Shown here piece by piece: positions 1 through 13,155 of a DNA stretch of 64,000 nt. Source of the stretch: Rattus norvegicus (Eukaryota > Chordata > Mammalia > Rodentia > Muridae); contig NC_086023.1 in assembly GCF_036323735.1 (NCBI RefSeq), positions 18,955,001-19,019,000 of the forward strand. The letters run 5' to 3'. Position numbers and translations under genes: made by a program. Each line of letters starts with the position of its first letter. Within the stretch, counting starts at the first letter, position 1. A model generated the notes under the pieces. The model saw only the letters and a list, made by a program, of their open reading frames with translations. It was not told the DNA's origin and ran no database searches.

Positions 1-554
1 CATTTAAGTATTTCATCTTTTTTTTACCTAAAACATTGGTACTTTCTAAGTCCATATTCTTATTAGTAAAATAAGAAAAAAAGTTACTGTGTCTTTGTAG
101 GATACATGCAAAAATTCACATATATGAATCATCACTAATTGACGTCATTGACAGAAGCTAATTCTATGCACTACATGGTCTCTTTCCTACAGGATGAACT
201 GTTTCACCGTCAAATTTGCCTATCATGTTTTGCTACTTTATAGCTACATTATCTTTGTCATTGTTGTGACCAGATGCTGACATAGTGCTGACAAATTAAG
301 TGAGGAAAGATTTATTTTAGCTCACCTGAATTCAACTCACAGAGCCCACTGTCCCAGAGTAAGCTGATGCAAGTGCAGTCAGTAAGGAGTAGGCCTTACT
401 GATCAGTTGCTACCAACTGCTCCCCTTCTATTGCTCCTCTCCATTTCCTTGACACTATAATCTTCATATTCCTACATTTTTACTGAATTTATTCCAGACC
501 GTAATGTTTTAGTAGCCAGACGTATATAGATGCTCATTACTTTTCAAATTCTAT
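1..554. other. Unassigned sequence
   Basis: No convincing gene is visible. Near 300-400 there is a stretch resembling a small rodent DNA-transposon-derived repeat (a run like 'ggaaagatttattttagctc'), but I cannot place its ends or family with confidence. Confidence 0.4.
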
Positions 555-717
555 GTGGAGAGGCAGAGGCACATGCTTGCCAAGTAGCTGGGTGGAAGTC
601 AGATGACAACTTGTGGGAGTAGGTTCTCTCTTTCTACATGTGTGTTCTGGCAGTTGAATTCATGTCGTCAGGCTTGGTGGAAAGTGCCTTTTACCTATTG
701 AGCCATCTCCCCACTCC
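555..717 (-). repeat. B3-type SINE, antisense
   Basis: Read on the minus strand, the sequence begins with a degenerate tRNA-derived head (gagatggctcaatagg-like, from the plus-strand 'attgagccatctcccc' at about 698-713). The B3 body follows, with the segments matching 'gtcagatgacaacttgtggg' and 'gttctggcagttgaattcat' on the plus strand. B3 elements are RNA polymerase III-derived rodent SINEs mobilised by L1 machinery. The copy is diverged and the tail end is uncertain. Confidence 0.6.
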
Positions 718-2424
718 ATCTCATATTTTATAACAAACAATGTTGTCTATGTCTTTACCTACTTTGAAAATATGCATCAACCAGCTGCTTTGGACAAAGC
801 TGTGTTCTGTTCTCTAGAAACTATCAGTGAGATGGAACAATCTAGTTCTAGTAATAGCCATATGATTCTGTCCTACTATGGGTTCTGTTGCTGTAGTAGA
901 ATAACATGGACTAGATAACTTTAAAAGTGGTGAGTATTTGTAACTGAAGTTCATAAGTCCAGCATTTTGGAAGTTTAGAAAAGAAGTTTTCTATGAGTTA
1001 CAGACCAGCCAGGAATACAAAGTAATACTATGTACTAAAAACAAAACATCCTGTGCCAAAATGACTAAGGTAAATTTTTTCTAGCATGTTTGAGGCCCTG
1101 AGATCCCTCAGTACTACGAAAGGGAAAGAATATTTTCCTTATAATTTGAGGGCCTTGGAGGCACTGCTATCTGGCATCAAGATACTGGTATCTGTTAAGA
1201 GCCATCTTTTGGTGTAATGCAGTAGAAGATATCGTATTGTTGGACAGAAGGAATGTCTTAATGAATATGAAGATTGCATACAAACTTTCCCAGAACACAT
1301 TCAAAACATAGAAAATGGGTATCATGCTATTAAATAGGTAAGCAGGGAGAGTTTTACTCCGTCACAAACAAAAGAACATCTGTGAAGCACACGCCTCCAG
1401 ATCTCAGCCCGAAATTCTTTATTAAGACTCTTGAACAATTTTTAGTACTGTCATCTGCAGCCATTTCGTCCAATTTTCTAGGAGGCAGGAAAAGAAAGCC
1501 CAGCTCGTGTAGCGAGACCATTAAGGCTCACCACCATTTCTGTTCCCTTTGCTACACAGTACATATCAGTATTCAAATGTTCTTTCAAATCAAGCTCTGG
1601 AAGCATGCTACTGCCTAAAACAGCCTGTTAACTGCTCCTCCGTGTTGATTCTATTTCTGGGTTCATGACTGATGAGGAAGAAGTCACATCTCCAGCCTTC
1701 TTGGAGCATAGGAATGGTTGTGGCACTATCACATAACAGGTTCTGTGGCATATGCAGTTCCTATCTCCCTGCAGGAAGCTGCTCCCATTATCATCTCATT
1801 CTTACTTTCACTGGCCTGAAAAACAGCACCCCACTGAGGAAGATTATTTAAACCACAAAATGGTATCCAACTGCTGAGAAAAAGAAAGCCTGGATCTCAA
1901 GGTACTTTCATAGCGCAATGCAATACAAGTTATTTGCTCTGAGCTGTTTGGCAAGCCTTTGAGTGTCACATGGCAGAGAAATAATCTCGATGGTTGATAC
2001 ACTTTTATTCATATCTTTGTTACAGTTTTGTTTACACAGAAAGTAATGCACAAGGGAGGGCAATTTCTTAGTAACTCAGCCAAGCAGCAGGCATTACCCT
2101 TCTGGAGCCACCAATTTAGTGGTCAGAGTTTCAGGGGCTCATTCATCATGATGAAGCAAAATCAATGGTCCTTCTAGCCTATCTAAATAAACAGCATGGA
2201 GCTAGTTATGCTTTGCAGATATTGCTCTGTAAATTTGAGAATGTCAAGGAACTGGATCCACTCTATGTCCTTATAAATTATGAACAATTTGTTATGCATC
2301 TCCCGGACTTTTAAGGTTGCATGACCAGTGCTTGAACAGGAAGAGGAATCACTTAGGAAGAGCTCTGGTAACACAAGGATGGACACAGCCTTCCCTAAAA
2401 CTCGAAACCTGCAGACTGAATTCA
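718..2424. other. Unassigned AT-rich sequence
   Basis: About 1.7 kb with no recognisable coding signal, RNA gene or well-defined repeat. The open frame at 1382-1618 starts at GTG, has no codon pattern or domain that I recognise, and has no plausible splice context. I treat it as chance. Confidence 0.5.
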
Positions 2425-3640
2425 TCAAATTGTTTGACTTTACTGAGTTTTTCTAACATCTCTCTTATTGAATTTAGTTTTCAAATCATGTATTCTCTTC
2501 ATAATTTCATTGTGTTTTCCTTTACTTCGATTAGTTTATTCCTCTTTGAGTTCCTCCACATATTCACTTGTATCCTCTTTAATTGCTTATTTGATTGTGC
2601 TTACCAAAAGCTTAAAAACTGTATGTATGAATATTCTGCATATACACCTGCATGCCAGAATAGGGCATCAGATCACATTGCAACCATGGCATGGATGCTA
2701 GAAATAGAACTCAGGACCTTTGGAAGAGTAGGGAGTGTTCTTAACCACTAACCCACCTTTCAAGCACTTACAAATATTCTTTTAATTCTGTGTCCTGGTT
2801 TCATCAGGTAAAATTCCCATTGGAGATTATTTCTATAAGCCTGGTGGTCTTGGGTGGTGCGAACACATGTTGTCCTCATATTTCATGCTGTTTGTTTTTG
2901 TAGCGGGACCTGATCATATGGATTATTTCATTGATTCTGTATCTATTATGAGATTCTAGATAGTTATGTTGAGTAGAGGTTTGGTTCTATTATTACTGTT
3001 GCCAGAACTCGGTTCATTTCAGATCAAGTAGGAGGACTAAGCAAATTAGTTCTTTAGCTATCCAGTGTTGATTATTGATTGCAAAGATTAATTGGAGTGA
3101 TTCTAATTCAATGTTGACCTCAAGGATGTAGAGTGTCTTATGTGGTGGGCCTCTCAACTAGCCCTGGGTCTAGAAAAGTGAGCCCAAGACAAGAGACTAG
3201 GTAGCCCTGTGGAAAAGACTGAAAGTGTGGCTCCTGGCAGGACCTGGCCTGGAGCCAGTCAGACTCAGCAAAAGATGCAAATTCTAGCTGGTTGTGGAGG
3301 GGCAGCATGGGAGACCTTAAAAGTAGAGGACTCTTGGTCAGACTTGGCAAGAAGAGTGGAGGATATGGTTCCTGCTTAGACCTGTCCCTAGAAGGGTAAG
3401 AGGGAGGGGTGGTGACTACACTTGCATGTAAGAGTCCTGGATCACATTTATCAAGAGCACTGATGAGTGGATACAATTCTCAACTGTAACAGGATGTGAG
3501 GAAGGAACTGAATCAGACTCACCAAAAGAACTTATAGATGTACTTCTCACTTGGGACTGGAAGGTCAGCATGGAGGACTCAGTAGCATGAGAGAAGTATA
3601 TAGGACAGAATAAACAAGAACATGCTAACCTCTTTGGCAT
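2425..3640 (-). mobile_element. Old L1 (Lx-like) 5' end, antisense
   Basis: On the minus strand this looks like the monomeric 5'UTR of an old rodent LINE-1 followed by the start of ORF1. The 5'UTR part (about 3130-3640) carries two diverged tandem units: the 'cagactca.caaaag' block occurs at about 3259 and 3514, and the 'cagcatggg/ag' block at about 3302 and 3566, giving a period near 255-265 bp. The 2430-2620 part resembles the coiled-coil start of ORF1 read backwards (Lys/Glu-rich on the minus strand). A B2-type SINE interrupts it at about 2635-2760. No open frame survives. Confidence 0.5.
2635..2760 (-). repeat. B2-type SINE, antisense
   Basis: Plus-strand blocks such as 'gggcatcagatcacattgca', 'gaactcaggacctttggaag' and 'gttcttaaccactaacccac' are the reverse complement of the B2 body and tRNA-like head. 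The copy is diverged and sits inside antisense L1 sequence, so it inserted after that L1. Confidence 0.65.
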
Positions 3641-3657
3641 AAAAAGGGGAAACACAA

Positions 3658-3790
3658 AAATCCAAGTGTGTTGGTACATGCCTGTAATCCTAGTACTTGT
3701 AAAGTGGAAGCACGGTCTGGAATACAATCCCAGCCTCATCTACCTGGTAAGTTTGAGGCCAATCTGCACTATGAGACACTACATCAAAAA
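3658..3790 (+). repeat. B1-type SINE
   Basis: The order of 7SL-derived blocks is that of B1: 'gtacatgcctgtaatcctag', then a diverged middle with 'cagcctcatctacctggtaa', then 'gacactacatcaaaaaac'. Many substitutions suggest an old copy. Confidence 0.6.
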
Positions 3791-4029
3791 ACTAAAAACT
3801 ATGAATGACAAAATTAAACTAAAAATGAAAGGGAGTCTATAAAAGCCTATTCCTAATATTTTAATTAGGAAAAATTTAAGAAATAAATTGTGATATAACC
3901 CCACTAATGTTATATCATATAATATGTAATAAATGCATAGTTCAATTACCAATACAGCAATAGTTATAACGTTACAGAATATGGAAACATAAAATTCCAT
4001 GCCCAACAATAAGGTCAGTCAGACAAGCA

Positions 4030-4680
4030 GAATAAAATTTTTGTTTATAATAGTACTTTAATTATAGAACTAGCTCTGTGTAACACTTTCCTCGAAGTTT
4101 AGACATTGTATCCTGAAGGGAAGTTCCTTAAGCACCAAAATAGCAAGCTTCCAGAAGTCCCTAAAACTGATTAAATTCACTAGGCCCCTCTCTACCCAAG
4201 TAGACAGTAAAAGCTGGTCATTCTTAAAAATGTGAAACTTGGCAGGAAAGAAGACTTGGATAAGCCAATCTTCAAAGAAGACTCTCAAGCAAGACCAGCT
4301 GCCTGGAAGAAGCAAAAACTAGACAAGCTGCCTGGATAAAGTTTAGACCAACAAAGACACAAGGAAAGAGTGTTCTCCAATCTGTTGAGCTGCCCGTAAG
4401 CTGTGCGGTGTGTTCCAGGTTCTCAGCTTTGTGAGCTGTCACCCATGTTCTGATGAGTTTTAGTGATGCAGTCATCTTTAAGTCATTTCTGCACCTTTAA
4501 ATAACCCCTTACCCATATTCCTGTAAATTACCCAAATATAACTCTCTGGTTCACCAAGTTGGACATTGGTCTATCACAGGCTCCCTATCTGTGGTGAGGA
4601 GACATATGGCTTGTGTCTCCCTGAGAAATGTTTTGTCAGACAACATGGTGTCTATGGAGAATAAAAAAAAGTAAACAAAC
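4030..4680 (+). repeat. Possible diverged LTR-like rodent repeat
   Basis: Resembles rodent retroviral LTRs by general pattern: a short internal duplication ('agctgcctgga' at about 4298 and 4328), a run of short C-rich motifs ('caccaagttggacattgg') and a terminal segment describing 'gtggtgaggagacatatggc'. I could not find matching terminal repeats or a target duplication. The family is unassigned and the limits are approximate. Confidence 0.25.
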
Positions 4681-4784
4681 TGAAAGATGGTAACACCATA
4701 AATATGATGGTGTTTCCATTCTTAATTTTTCAAATTGTTTAAGCAGTGAATCGGTATTCTTTCTTATTTATATTTCTGTCTGAA

Positions 4785-4890
4785 ATATTTTTGAGATAAT
4801 GTCTCTCTATGTATCCCTAGCTGTCTTAAAAATCTATGTTGACCAGGTTGGCCTCTAATTCACAGAAACTCACATGTAATGCATGCCTGA
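4785..4890 (-). repeat. B1 fragment, antisense
   Basis: The plus strand reads 'ttgagataatgtctctctat', 'accaggttggcctctaattc' and 'catgtaatgcatgcctgact', which are reverse-complement B1 blocks. It directly precedes the CT/CA microsatellite. Confidence 0.5.
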
Positions 4891-4929
4891 CTGCATACAT
4901 TTAGTGATGAACATATTCACTCTAGAGCC

Positions 4930-6809
<1,880 letters not shown>

Positions 6810-6871
<62 letters not shown>
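6810..6871 (+). repeat. (TG)n microsatellite
   Basis: About 31 uninterrupted TG units. The His/Thr-rich frames on the minus strand are translations of this repeat. Confidence 0.98.
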
Positions 6872-6874
<3 letters not shown>

Positions 6875-7092
6875 AGACTGTCTTATGAAAGGATGTTTTG
6901 CTGAAGCAGGCAAGGGGGAAGATGTTTTGCTGAGAATAGATAGATGGTGCTTTTCTGGAAGCTGCCAGGAACAAAGGCATGAGTTTTTTTTTCCTGGAAC
7001 AGACACTTGAGAGAACACAAGATATTTGGAAAGGGTATAAGTATAACCCAACAGACAGCAAATGTTCCTAAGGCATTGGTTCACCCTGCCAC

Positions 7093-7270
7093 TATTTTTT
7101 CTAATTTAATTTTTTTTTTACTTATTCACTTTACATCCTGCTCACTATCCTTATCCCAGTCACCCCCTCATAATCTTTCCCCCAATATCACCCACTTCCT
7201 CTCCTCTGAGCAGATGGGTGCCATCCTGGGTATCCCCTCCCCCCCCCAATCTGGGACTTCAGATCTCTGT
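7093..7270 (-). mobile_element. L1 3'-end fragment, antisense
   Basis: Starts with a poly-T (the reverse complement of an L1 poly-A tail), then 'ttattcactttacatcctgc', a C-rich run (reverse complement of the G-rich 3'UTR tract) and 'gatgggtgccatcctgggta'. This is the reverse of an Lx-type L1 3'UTR and resembles the longer antisense copy at 21970-22955. Confidence 0.65.
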
Positions 7271-7690
7271 GTCACTTTGCCCTTTTTTGCTGGTCTTCAT
7301 TGGGCTTTGCTGACACTGCTCTTTGCTGATGCCACTCTTTGCTGCCAACTGTGTGGCATTGGTTCACCTTTCCTTCTTTGCTGATCATCATTTGTTGTGA
7401 CTTTGTAGAGAGAAATGCATCAAAGAACTTCTTGCAGTATTCTGGTGGCTTCCTGCTGCTTCCACAGACTTGCATCAAACTGCTGCTGCTGGTTTGTGAA
7501 TGATTTTACGAGTGGATCAGGTTACTACTGCTACTGATTTGTATGAAGTGAACTGCTGATATCCTGACAACAAAGATTGGAATTGCCCCAAAGAACCATT
7601 TCTAAACAGGCCCACATCCTCCTTTACGCTATAAAACTTTCCTTTCCATTACCTCTGGTGGATGGTATGCTAGAAGAGAGGTTAAAGTGT
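7271..7690. repeat. Unclassified repeat-like sequence with CTG/GCTG-rich blocks
   Basis: Contains recurring 'tttgctgat', 'ctgctgctgg' and 'actgctac' phrases that give it a degenerate, repeat-like look, followed by 'gctataaaactttcc'. It may be part of a rodent LTR or L1 leader, but I cannot name a family. Confidence 0.25.
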
Positions 7691-9578
7691 GTAAAAAGTA
7701 AGTTTTGAAAAATCTAACCGTACATAAAATGTCAAAGGGTTAACAGGCTGTCTAGTGTTTCGCATCACTGCCTAAACGCTCTTTGGCAGTTCATTGCTTT
7801 GTTCATTATTCTGTTTGCAAAATCCTCAAAAAACATGAAAGAGGCAAAGTAGACACACAAGAAGGAAGAATGAAATATATTTGGGTAGACTTCATGGGCA
7901 ATCACTGACCATTTAAACAAGAGTACTCATTCAATAAAAATAGTTCAGCATTCTAGTGACTGCAAGAGTCCATATGCTGGGAGACAAACAAGGCTTCTGA
8001 ACCTCTTGTCTTGGATCTTTACACCCTATCCCATGCAAAGGCAGGTTCTGGTTGTAGATTGGTAAATGACAGTTCTTTTTCTCTCTACCATAGTGCAAAA
8101 CCATTTGAGACAACTAGGAATCCATTGGGTGAATGTTGTGTTATCCAGGATTAAGTCATGCTGAAGCTGGGATTCTAGATGCTTATCTAAGGAGCCTACT
8201 CATACCCACTGGCACATTCCTTTGGACACCCCTACCTAAGAGAAAATTTAGGACAATACTTAGGATAGTGTGGATACAGAAGAGGTTGAAGGAATCCCTG
8301 GTTTCTGATATTCAGTGTAAAAGCTCCACCCAGTCAATGTGGGCAGCTACCTACCAATGTGGTTGCTCAGTGCTTCACTGAGGAAGATTATAGAAAGGAC
8401 AGATGGGAGGCCAACCCTGATCCTCAAGTAAAAATCTCTTCACCCAGAAACTGAAGCCATAGGCTGTACCTGTGTGTGAGTGCTATGCCTCAGATATCCA
8501 AAATACTCTCTATCACACCAAAGCAATCAGCAGTTACACTGCAGTGAAGGTCCAAAGCTACAAAACAGAGCTGTCTGGCTACATGCATGTGAAACCTACC
8601 ACCATGGCTGTGTGAGCACAGATACCTCTAATCATATCAGGGATCAACAGAATGAGATAGGCTTAAAGAAAAAGTGTCTCAGTACAACTGCACTTCAAGA
8701 GAAGAAGTATAGAGGTGAAACCTCACCTCCTAAAAAGGATGAGTAGATTGGGCTCACTTAGCACAAAAATGCTGAACTGCTACAATCTAATGGGATTGGG
8801 TTGCTCTATGTCACCAGATCCTGTTCTGTCCAGGTACTGTGCTACATTCAGCAATGGCAGTATGAAGGTCACCTACCAGAGAGGATCTCCACACCTATAA
8901 GCAGTCATGACCCATCAAGACAAACTCTCCCATGGAAGCTAGATCACTAGCTTCTCAATGCTGCTCCCATAGAAATAGGAAGTAGGTGGGGGTGTACGTA
9001 TAACTGAGGGAGGAATGCATTTTAGCCAAGATCTGGCTAAGTTAATGAATGCTTCATTGTGAACCAAAATTATCTCTCACCTTAACTTCTAGGATCAGGT
9101 TAAAGAATCTGTCGCTTTCCAGCTACCTGAAACTCAAACATAAACATATCTGCACAAAGATCTATAAACAGTTACCAAAATGAGCATTTACAGGCTGTTC
9201 TGAACCAATTTAAACTTATAAGATTTTATAATAATTTCATTAGCAAACTTTCGTATGACCTTCAGTTTTTCTATGTACTGCATGTGCTTTCCTCATATAG
9301 TCTTAGTGACAGAGATGGCTGCTTTCCACTTTCCAAGACAGATGTGTTGCCCAGAAATGATGAATCCTGGGAATGCTAGAAAACAGGTGTCAAGGAACTG
9401 TGTTTAGGCTATTGTATATGATCAAAGAGAACTTGCCCCCTTCAGATCTGGTGCAGATTAGCTTCTGCAATGGTCCTTCTAAGTTCATGATCTTTCCTCT
9501 CATCCTATTTTGTTGTCAACACTAGGGTGGCCACAAAGGTCACTTACTGAGAGTTTCTTTGATCTGAGTGCCTGGGTC
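7691..9578. other. Unassigned region, possibly containing an old retrocopy
   Basis: From about 8130 to 8900 the plus strand has a string of short open frames in shifting phase (8133-8381, 8480-8746, 8715-8900) that look a little more protein-like than their surroundings, as in a decayed processed pseudogene. No family motif is recognisable and no poly-A tail or flanking duplication was found. The flank next to the retroviral LTR (9240-9578) shows nothing recognisable; in particular it is not L1 sequence. Confidence 0.25.
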
Positions 9579-10117
9579 TGAAAGATCCCACGCAGAGAGA
9601 CCCTTACTCAAGTCTTGGGAAATCGTGGACCCTAGACACAGAGAGACCATTTTGGATGTAATAAGCAAAGGCGAGGTTTATTACGGAGACCTATTACAAA
9701 GATCGCCGGGCCGACACATATCCCACGCAGGAGACAGAGGTGTCGACCCTGAAACTCAAAAGTCAGGGGTTTATATAAAGAAAGCTAGGGGGTTTTGGCG
9801 CGGTTACACACAATTGGCTCATTCAAACATAGCAGTGAGAACAAAGCAGAAGAGTACCTGCTAGAAGTCAGGGGCTTATCAGGGTCTGGAGGACATCTGG
9901 TTAAAGTATGGCCCTGAGTAAACTGGGGGGATGTCTTCTTGTCAGATGGCCCATGAATCAGTTCCGATACCCTGGGCTGGTTCCTGTATTCCTTTTTTTT
10001 TTATCTTTATGGCCTGTTATTCCCAGCGGCAGGGCTTAGCCCGGAGTCTGTGGCTTTTGGAGCTTATTCTTTATATTTTATATTTTTAAACCTTAAATCT
10101 GTATAATTTTCTTTTCA
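9579..10117 (-). repeat. 3' LTR of the antisense ERV
   Basis: 539 bp. On the minus strand it begins TGAAAAG and ends CTTTCA, a short inverted terminal match typical of retroviral LTRs. A TATA-like box is at 9771-9780 (plus 'ttatataaag'), a polyadenylation signal AATAAA at 9682-9677, and the R-U5 part lies at about 9579-9750. The segment 9752-10117 is repeated at 15970-16343. Confidence 0.85.
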
Positions 10118-10134
10118 TTCCCCTCTTCTTCTAC
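10118..10134 (-). promoter_or_regulatory. ERV polypurine tract
   Basis: Directly upstream (minus sense) of the 3' LTR start, the minus strand is purine-rich (plus strand 'ttcccctcttcttct'). This is the position and composition of the plus-strand primer site of retroviruses, and it fixes the inner LTR border at 10117/10118. Confidence 0.8.
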
Positions 10135-10400
10135 TAAATAATTCTAATCTTAGAATTTTGATATCTAGTCTCGTATTTGGTCTCACCAGTTGTTTTAACT
10201 GACTGGTACTGTTGTCTCAGAACCATCAATTGAACAGTACTCACTGGATGTTTAACAAAATCAATTAGTCTATTTGTCACGTGTGGGCCAAAAACTAAGA
10301 CCAAGTAAATTATCAGTAACACTCTAGCTAGAGCAGAGAGTAGGGTAAAAGTAACACCCTTTTTGAGGGCAGTAGATAGTCTTTTATCTTTTAAAATCAT
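10134..10400 (-). pseudogene. env: ERV env remnant: transmembrane subunit C-terminus
   Basis: An open stretch of 88 codons ending just before the polypurine tract. It has a hydrophobic membrane span (about residues 17-38, with 'LLSALARVLLIIYLVLVFG'), then a short cytoplasmic tail with a tyrosine-containing end. The arrangement matches the C-terminus of gammaretroviral Env: anchor, basic/hydrophobic juxtamembrane part, then a tail with a fusion-suppressing peptide. The surface subunit, cleavage site, fusion peptide and ectodomain are not present upstream, so no functional Env is possible. Confidence 0.75.
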
Positions 10401-10977
10401 CAGCAGAATGATAGTAAATCCTGGGGATTAATTGTATTAACACACAGAAATCTATTGTTGGCCTGAACACACTTGTGGACACACAAGGGGTGAGTCCAGT
10501 ATTGTATAATCACCACCGATTGGGTCCTAGTACCAGATAATGAGTGGCAGCTGTCCTAGAACTAATTACTGTTTGGTTATATAAATGCTTATGGAAGGCT
10601 GGAGGGGTTCCCAAACAGAGTCCTGATAGATGTCCTTGTAGCACCTAGACTCAGCCTTAAGATCTTATTAAGTCCTTAGCACCAGGATTCTAATCTGGAC
10701 ATTATCTGTATCTATATATCAAGGTCATGACTGTCTTTTAGAACTTCTAAACGTATACAGGTTGTGATCCCTGAGACACAGTCCCAAGAAGTGTTAGGAG
10801 TATTAACACATGCAATGTTACATCATTTGTAATAGAAATTAAGCCTATCTCTATACTTCTCCTGATGGAACCCAGGGCAAACATGAAATTCTTGTTTTTA
10901 AAGTACACTCTTCAAGTGAGCATTATAGCAACCTCTCAGTCTCGTCTCTGATGTATCCACTTATCTGATGTGTAAGT
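10401..10977 (-). pseudogene. ERV: heavily decayed env-start region
   Basis: Between the integrase C-terminus and the Env C-terminus there are only about 580 bp with stops in every minus frame, where an intact env would need well over 1 kb. A hydrophobic leader-like stretch on the minus strand near 10780-10850 could be the env signal peptide. This is an inference from position and hydrophobicity only. Confidence 0.35.
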
Positions 10978-11900
10978 CTAGGGAGCTTTTTGAAGATCTG
11001 AGTGTCCCTCTAGGTCCCAGCTCTCAGCCCCAACAACTAGTATGCGGCTGGTGAGGGCTGAGACTTGATGGCTGTTAGGGTGGTCAGCAGCACCAGGTAC
11101 GGTCCTTTCCAGCGAGGCGATGGGCTCCGTGTCGTTGTATGTAGCTATAGTCTCCGACCTGGAATGGATGAGATGTCTCGGGGGGTCCCTGGGGCATAGG
11201 CTGTTGCCAGCTGAGAGCAGATTTTTTTTTATCACCTGTAGGTCTTTTAGCCTGGCATATAAATCATTATTACTATGACATGTTGGTTTAGTAACATCAT
11301 CTAGTATAGTCAGAGGAGCTGAGGCTCCATATAAGATCTCAAAGGGGATAAGGCTGAATCTGGAAGGGGTATTTCTTGCTCTGAAGAGAGCAAGAAGGAA
11401 GGAGTACCACCCAGTCTGTGCCAGTCTCCATGGTCAATTTGATCAGGGTCTCTTTTAGAGTTTTATTTATTTATTTTACCTGTCCTGAACTTTGAGGTCT
11501 GTAAATATAATGTAATTTTTAATCGACCTCTAAATACTTGGCCACACCCTGGCTTACCTTGGCAACGAAAGTAGGACTGTTGTCTGACCAGATTACCTTG
11601 GGCATTCCAGACCAGGGGAATTTCTTCCAGTATCTTCTTGATGACTATGGAGGCTTGATGACTTGGTGAGGAAAGCTTTTATCTATTCCTGGAAAGGTAT
11701 CTATATGTACTAGGAGATACTTGTAACCATATTTTCTTGGTTTTATCTCAGTGAAGTTCACTTCGACTTTTTATTAAACTCTCTAGGTCTCTTTGTCTTG
11801 TTTGTTTGTTAAGCATTTATTTACTGACATATCTTATATTTTTTATTTCCTCTCTGGCTAGAATCTTAAAGTCTATTACCTACACCTTAACTATTTGGAC
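10978..11900 (-). pseudogene. pol: ERV pol remnant: integrase
   Basis: Reading the minus strand across frames gives integrase core-like and C-terminal SH3-like segments. The C-terminal part around 11080-11220 contains a Pro/His-rich region and a Trp-Lys-Gly-Pro motif typical of gammaretroviral integrase. Multiple frameshifts and stops interrupt it. The open stretch at 10978-11235 is only a fragment. Integrase would normally join viral DNA to host DNA in the nucleus; this copy is dead. Confidence 0.7.
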
Positions 11901-12067
11901 AAACTTTTTATCTCTTAAATGAGTCCATTTCTTTATTTGGCAAACTGAGTCTTTTGTTTGTTCTCTGAGGAATATGGTTTTTCCTCAAGTGTGTTATTGT
12001 CCTTTATCTTTTAAGCAATTTGGGCCTTTTCTTCTGTTGTACATTCTAAGTGGGGCCATCTCTTAGT

Positions 12068-12480
12068 CTAATCCCAGTTCTCAGTGGCTGTCTCTTGTAG
12101 GCCTGTAACCAGGATAGGCTCCTGTATAGCCATTTCCCGAGCCACTTTATCTGCTTTGTTACTGTCCCATGTCACTGAATCTCTTCCCTCCTGTTTTCCT
12201 GGGCAATGAATAGTACTCACAGTTGTTGGCTTCATCAGGGCATCCAAGAGATGGTAAAGATATCTGTGGCACTGATGTGCTGGGGGGTTGTGGTTTAGCC
12301 ATCCCAGATGACATTGTTTTGTCCACCACAGCAGCACCCACTTATCTCTGACCTTTATGAAGAGAACTGTTCCCGTCTGTAGACAAGGTCTTTGGCTTTC
12401 AGCAGGGGTCAATCAGCCAGTCGCAGAAGTCTTTCTTCTACCCATGGGCTTCTGCCAGTGCTTGACACTCATGTTGTGGA
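12068..12480 (-). pseudogene. pol: ERV pol remnant: RNase H domain
   Basis: Two overlapping minus-strand open stretches (12068-12412 and 12159-12341) carry successive pieces of a retroviral RNase H. These are a Thr-Asp-Gly-like start near 12360-12390, a Gly-Ala-Ala-Val segment, and near the end a Cys-Pro-Gly segment followed by Ala-Asp-Lys-Val-Ala-Arg. The pieces are in different frames, so at least one frameshift is present. The catalytic acidic set is not complete in any single frame. Confidence 0.65.
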
Positions 12481-12548
12481 GGCTCCAGGTCAGGATTGTG
12501 CAGCAAGGTGACCAGATTGTCCCCAACTGGTGGAGAATCTAGTCCATG

Positions 12549-13155
12549 TCAGCTAACCAGTGGTCCCATCTTTTGGGATGTTCTATTCAAAGGCAAAACA
12601 TCAGCCACTCTATCACAGTTTAAGTCCTGGATTGGGTGATAATTTTTAGTGCCCCGTTGGCAGGAGTGATGTGTTCTAGGCAGAACAGCACTAAGCCACA
12701 CATCTCCTAGCATCAGGTACTGGTGTACTGAGACAGGTCTTAAGCTCCACATACACAGTCTGTAGATATGTATACACATGACCTCACCCAGCCATTTCAG
12801 CCCACGCAAGCCATTTTGGAGAGCAAATTTCTCATGAGCAAGGGATGGGGCAGTCAGGGATGACCATGAACTAGTGGGTTACCTGGCCCACGCCAAGGTC
12901 CACTGTTCTTCGGGTAGTCCATAAGTATTGTTTGTTGCCAGTAGACCCTTGTACCCAAGGTCTTTGGATACTGGTCCACTGGGGCATAGGAGCACAGAGT
13001 TTTGGGTCCCTGTATCCACAAAACAACTGGGCGGGCTTCTCTTTTATCTTTGTATATAGCCAGCACTCTAGGACCGAGAGGCTCTTCAGTGGCCCCTCTT
13101 GTTCTTTCTGGGGCAGTCCCTGACCCAGTGTCTTTTTTCTTTGTATTAGGCACAC
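12549..13155 (-). pseudogene. ERV gag-pol junction: protease-like remnant and start of pol
   Basis: Minus-strand frames at 12854-13153 and 12871-13155 overlap in different phases. Toward 12800-12900 the reading resembles the end of a gammaretroviral protease (a Gly-x-Val-Thr-His segment followed by a Pro-Asp-Cys-Pro segment, in the frame crossing 12890-12840). RNase H-like sequence follows within about 400 bp, so the reverse-transcriptase core, normally well over 1 kb, has been lost. Confidence 0.5.

Noticed and set aside
2317..2751. 144-codon plus-strand frame
   Set aside because: It runs across antisense L1 and a B2 SINE; its C-terminal part is SINE sequence.
10134..10400. Possibility of a co-opted, functional retroviral envelope gene
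   Set aside because: Only the membrane anchor and tail remain. The surface subunit and most of the ectodomain are absent and upstream frames are full of stops.
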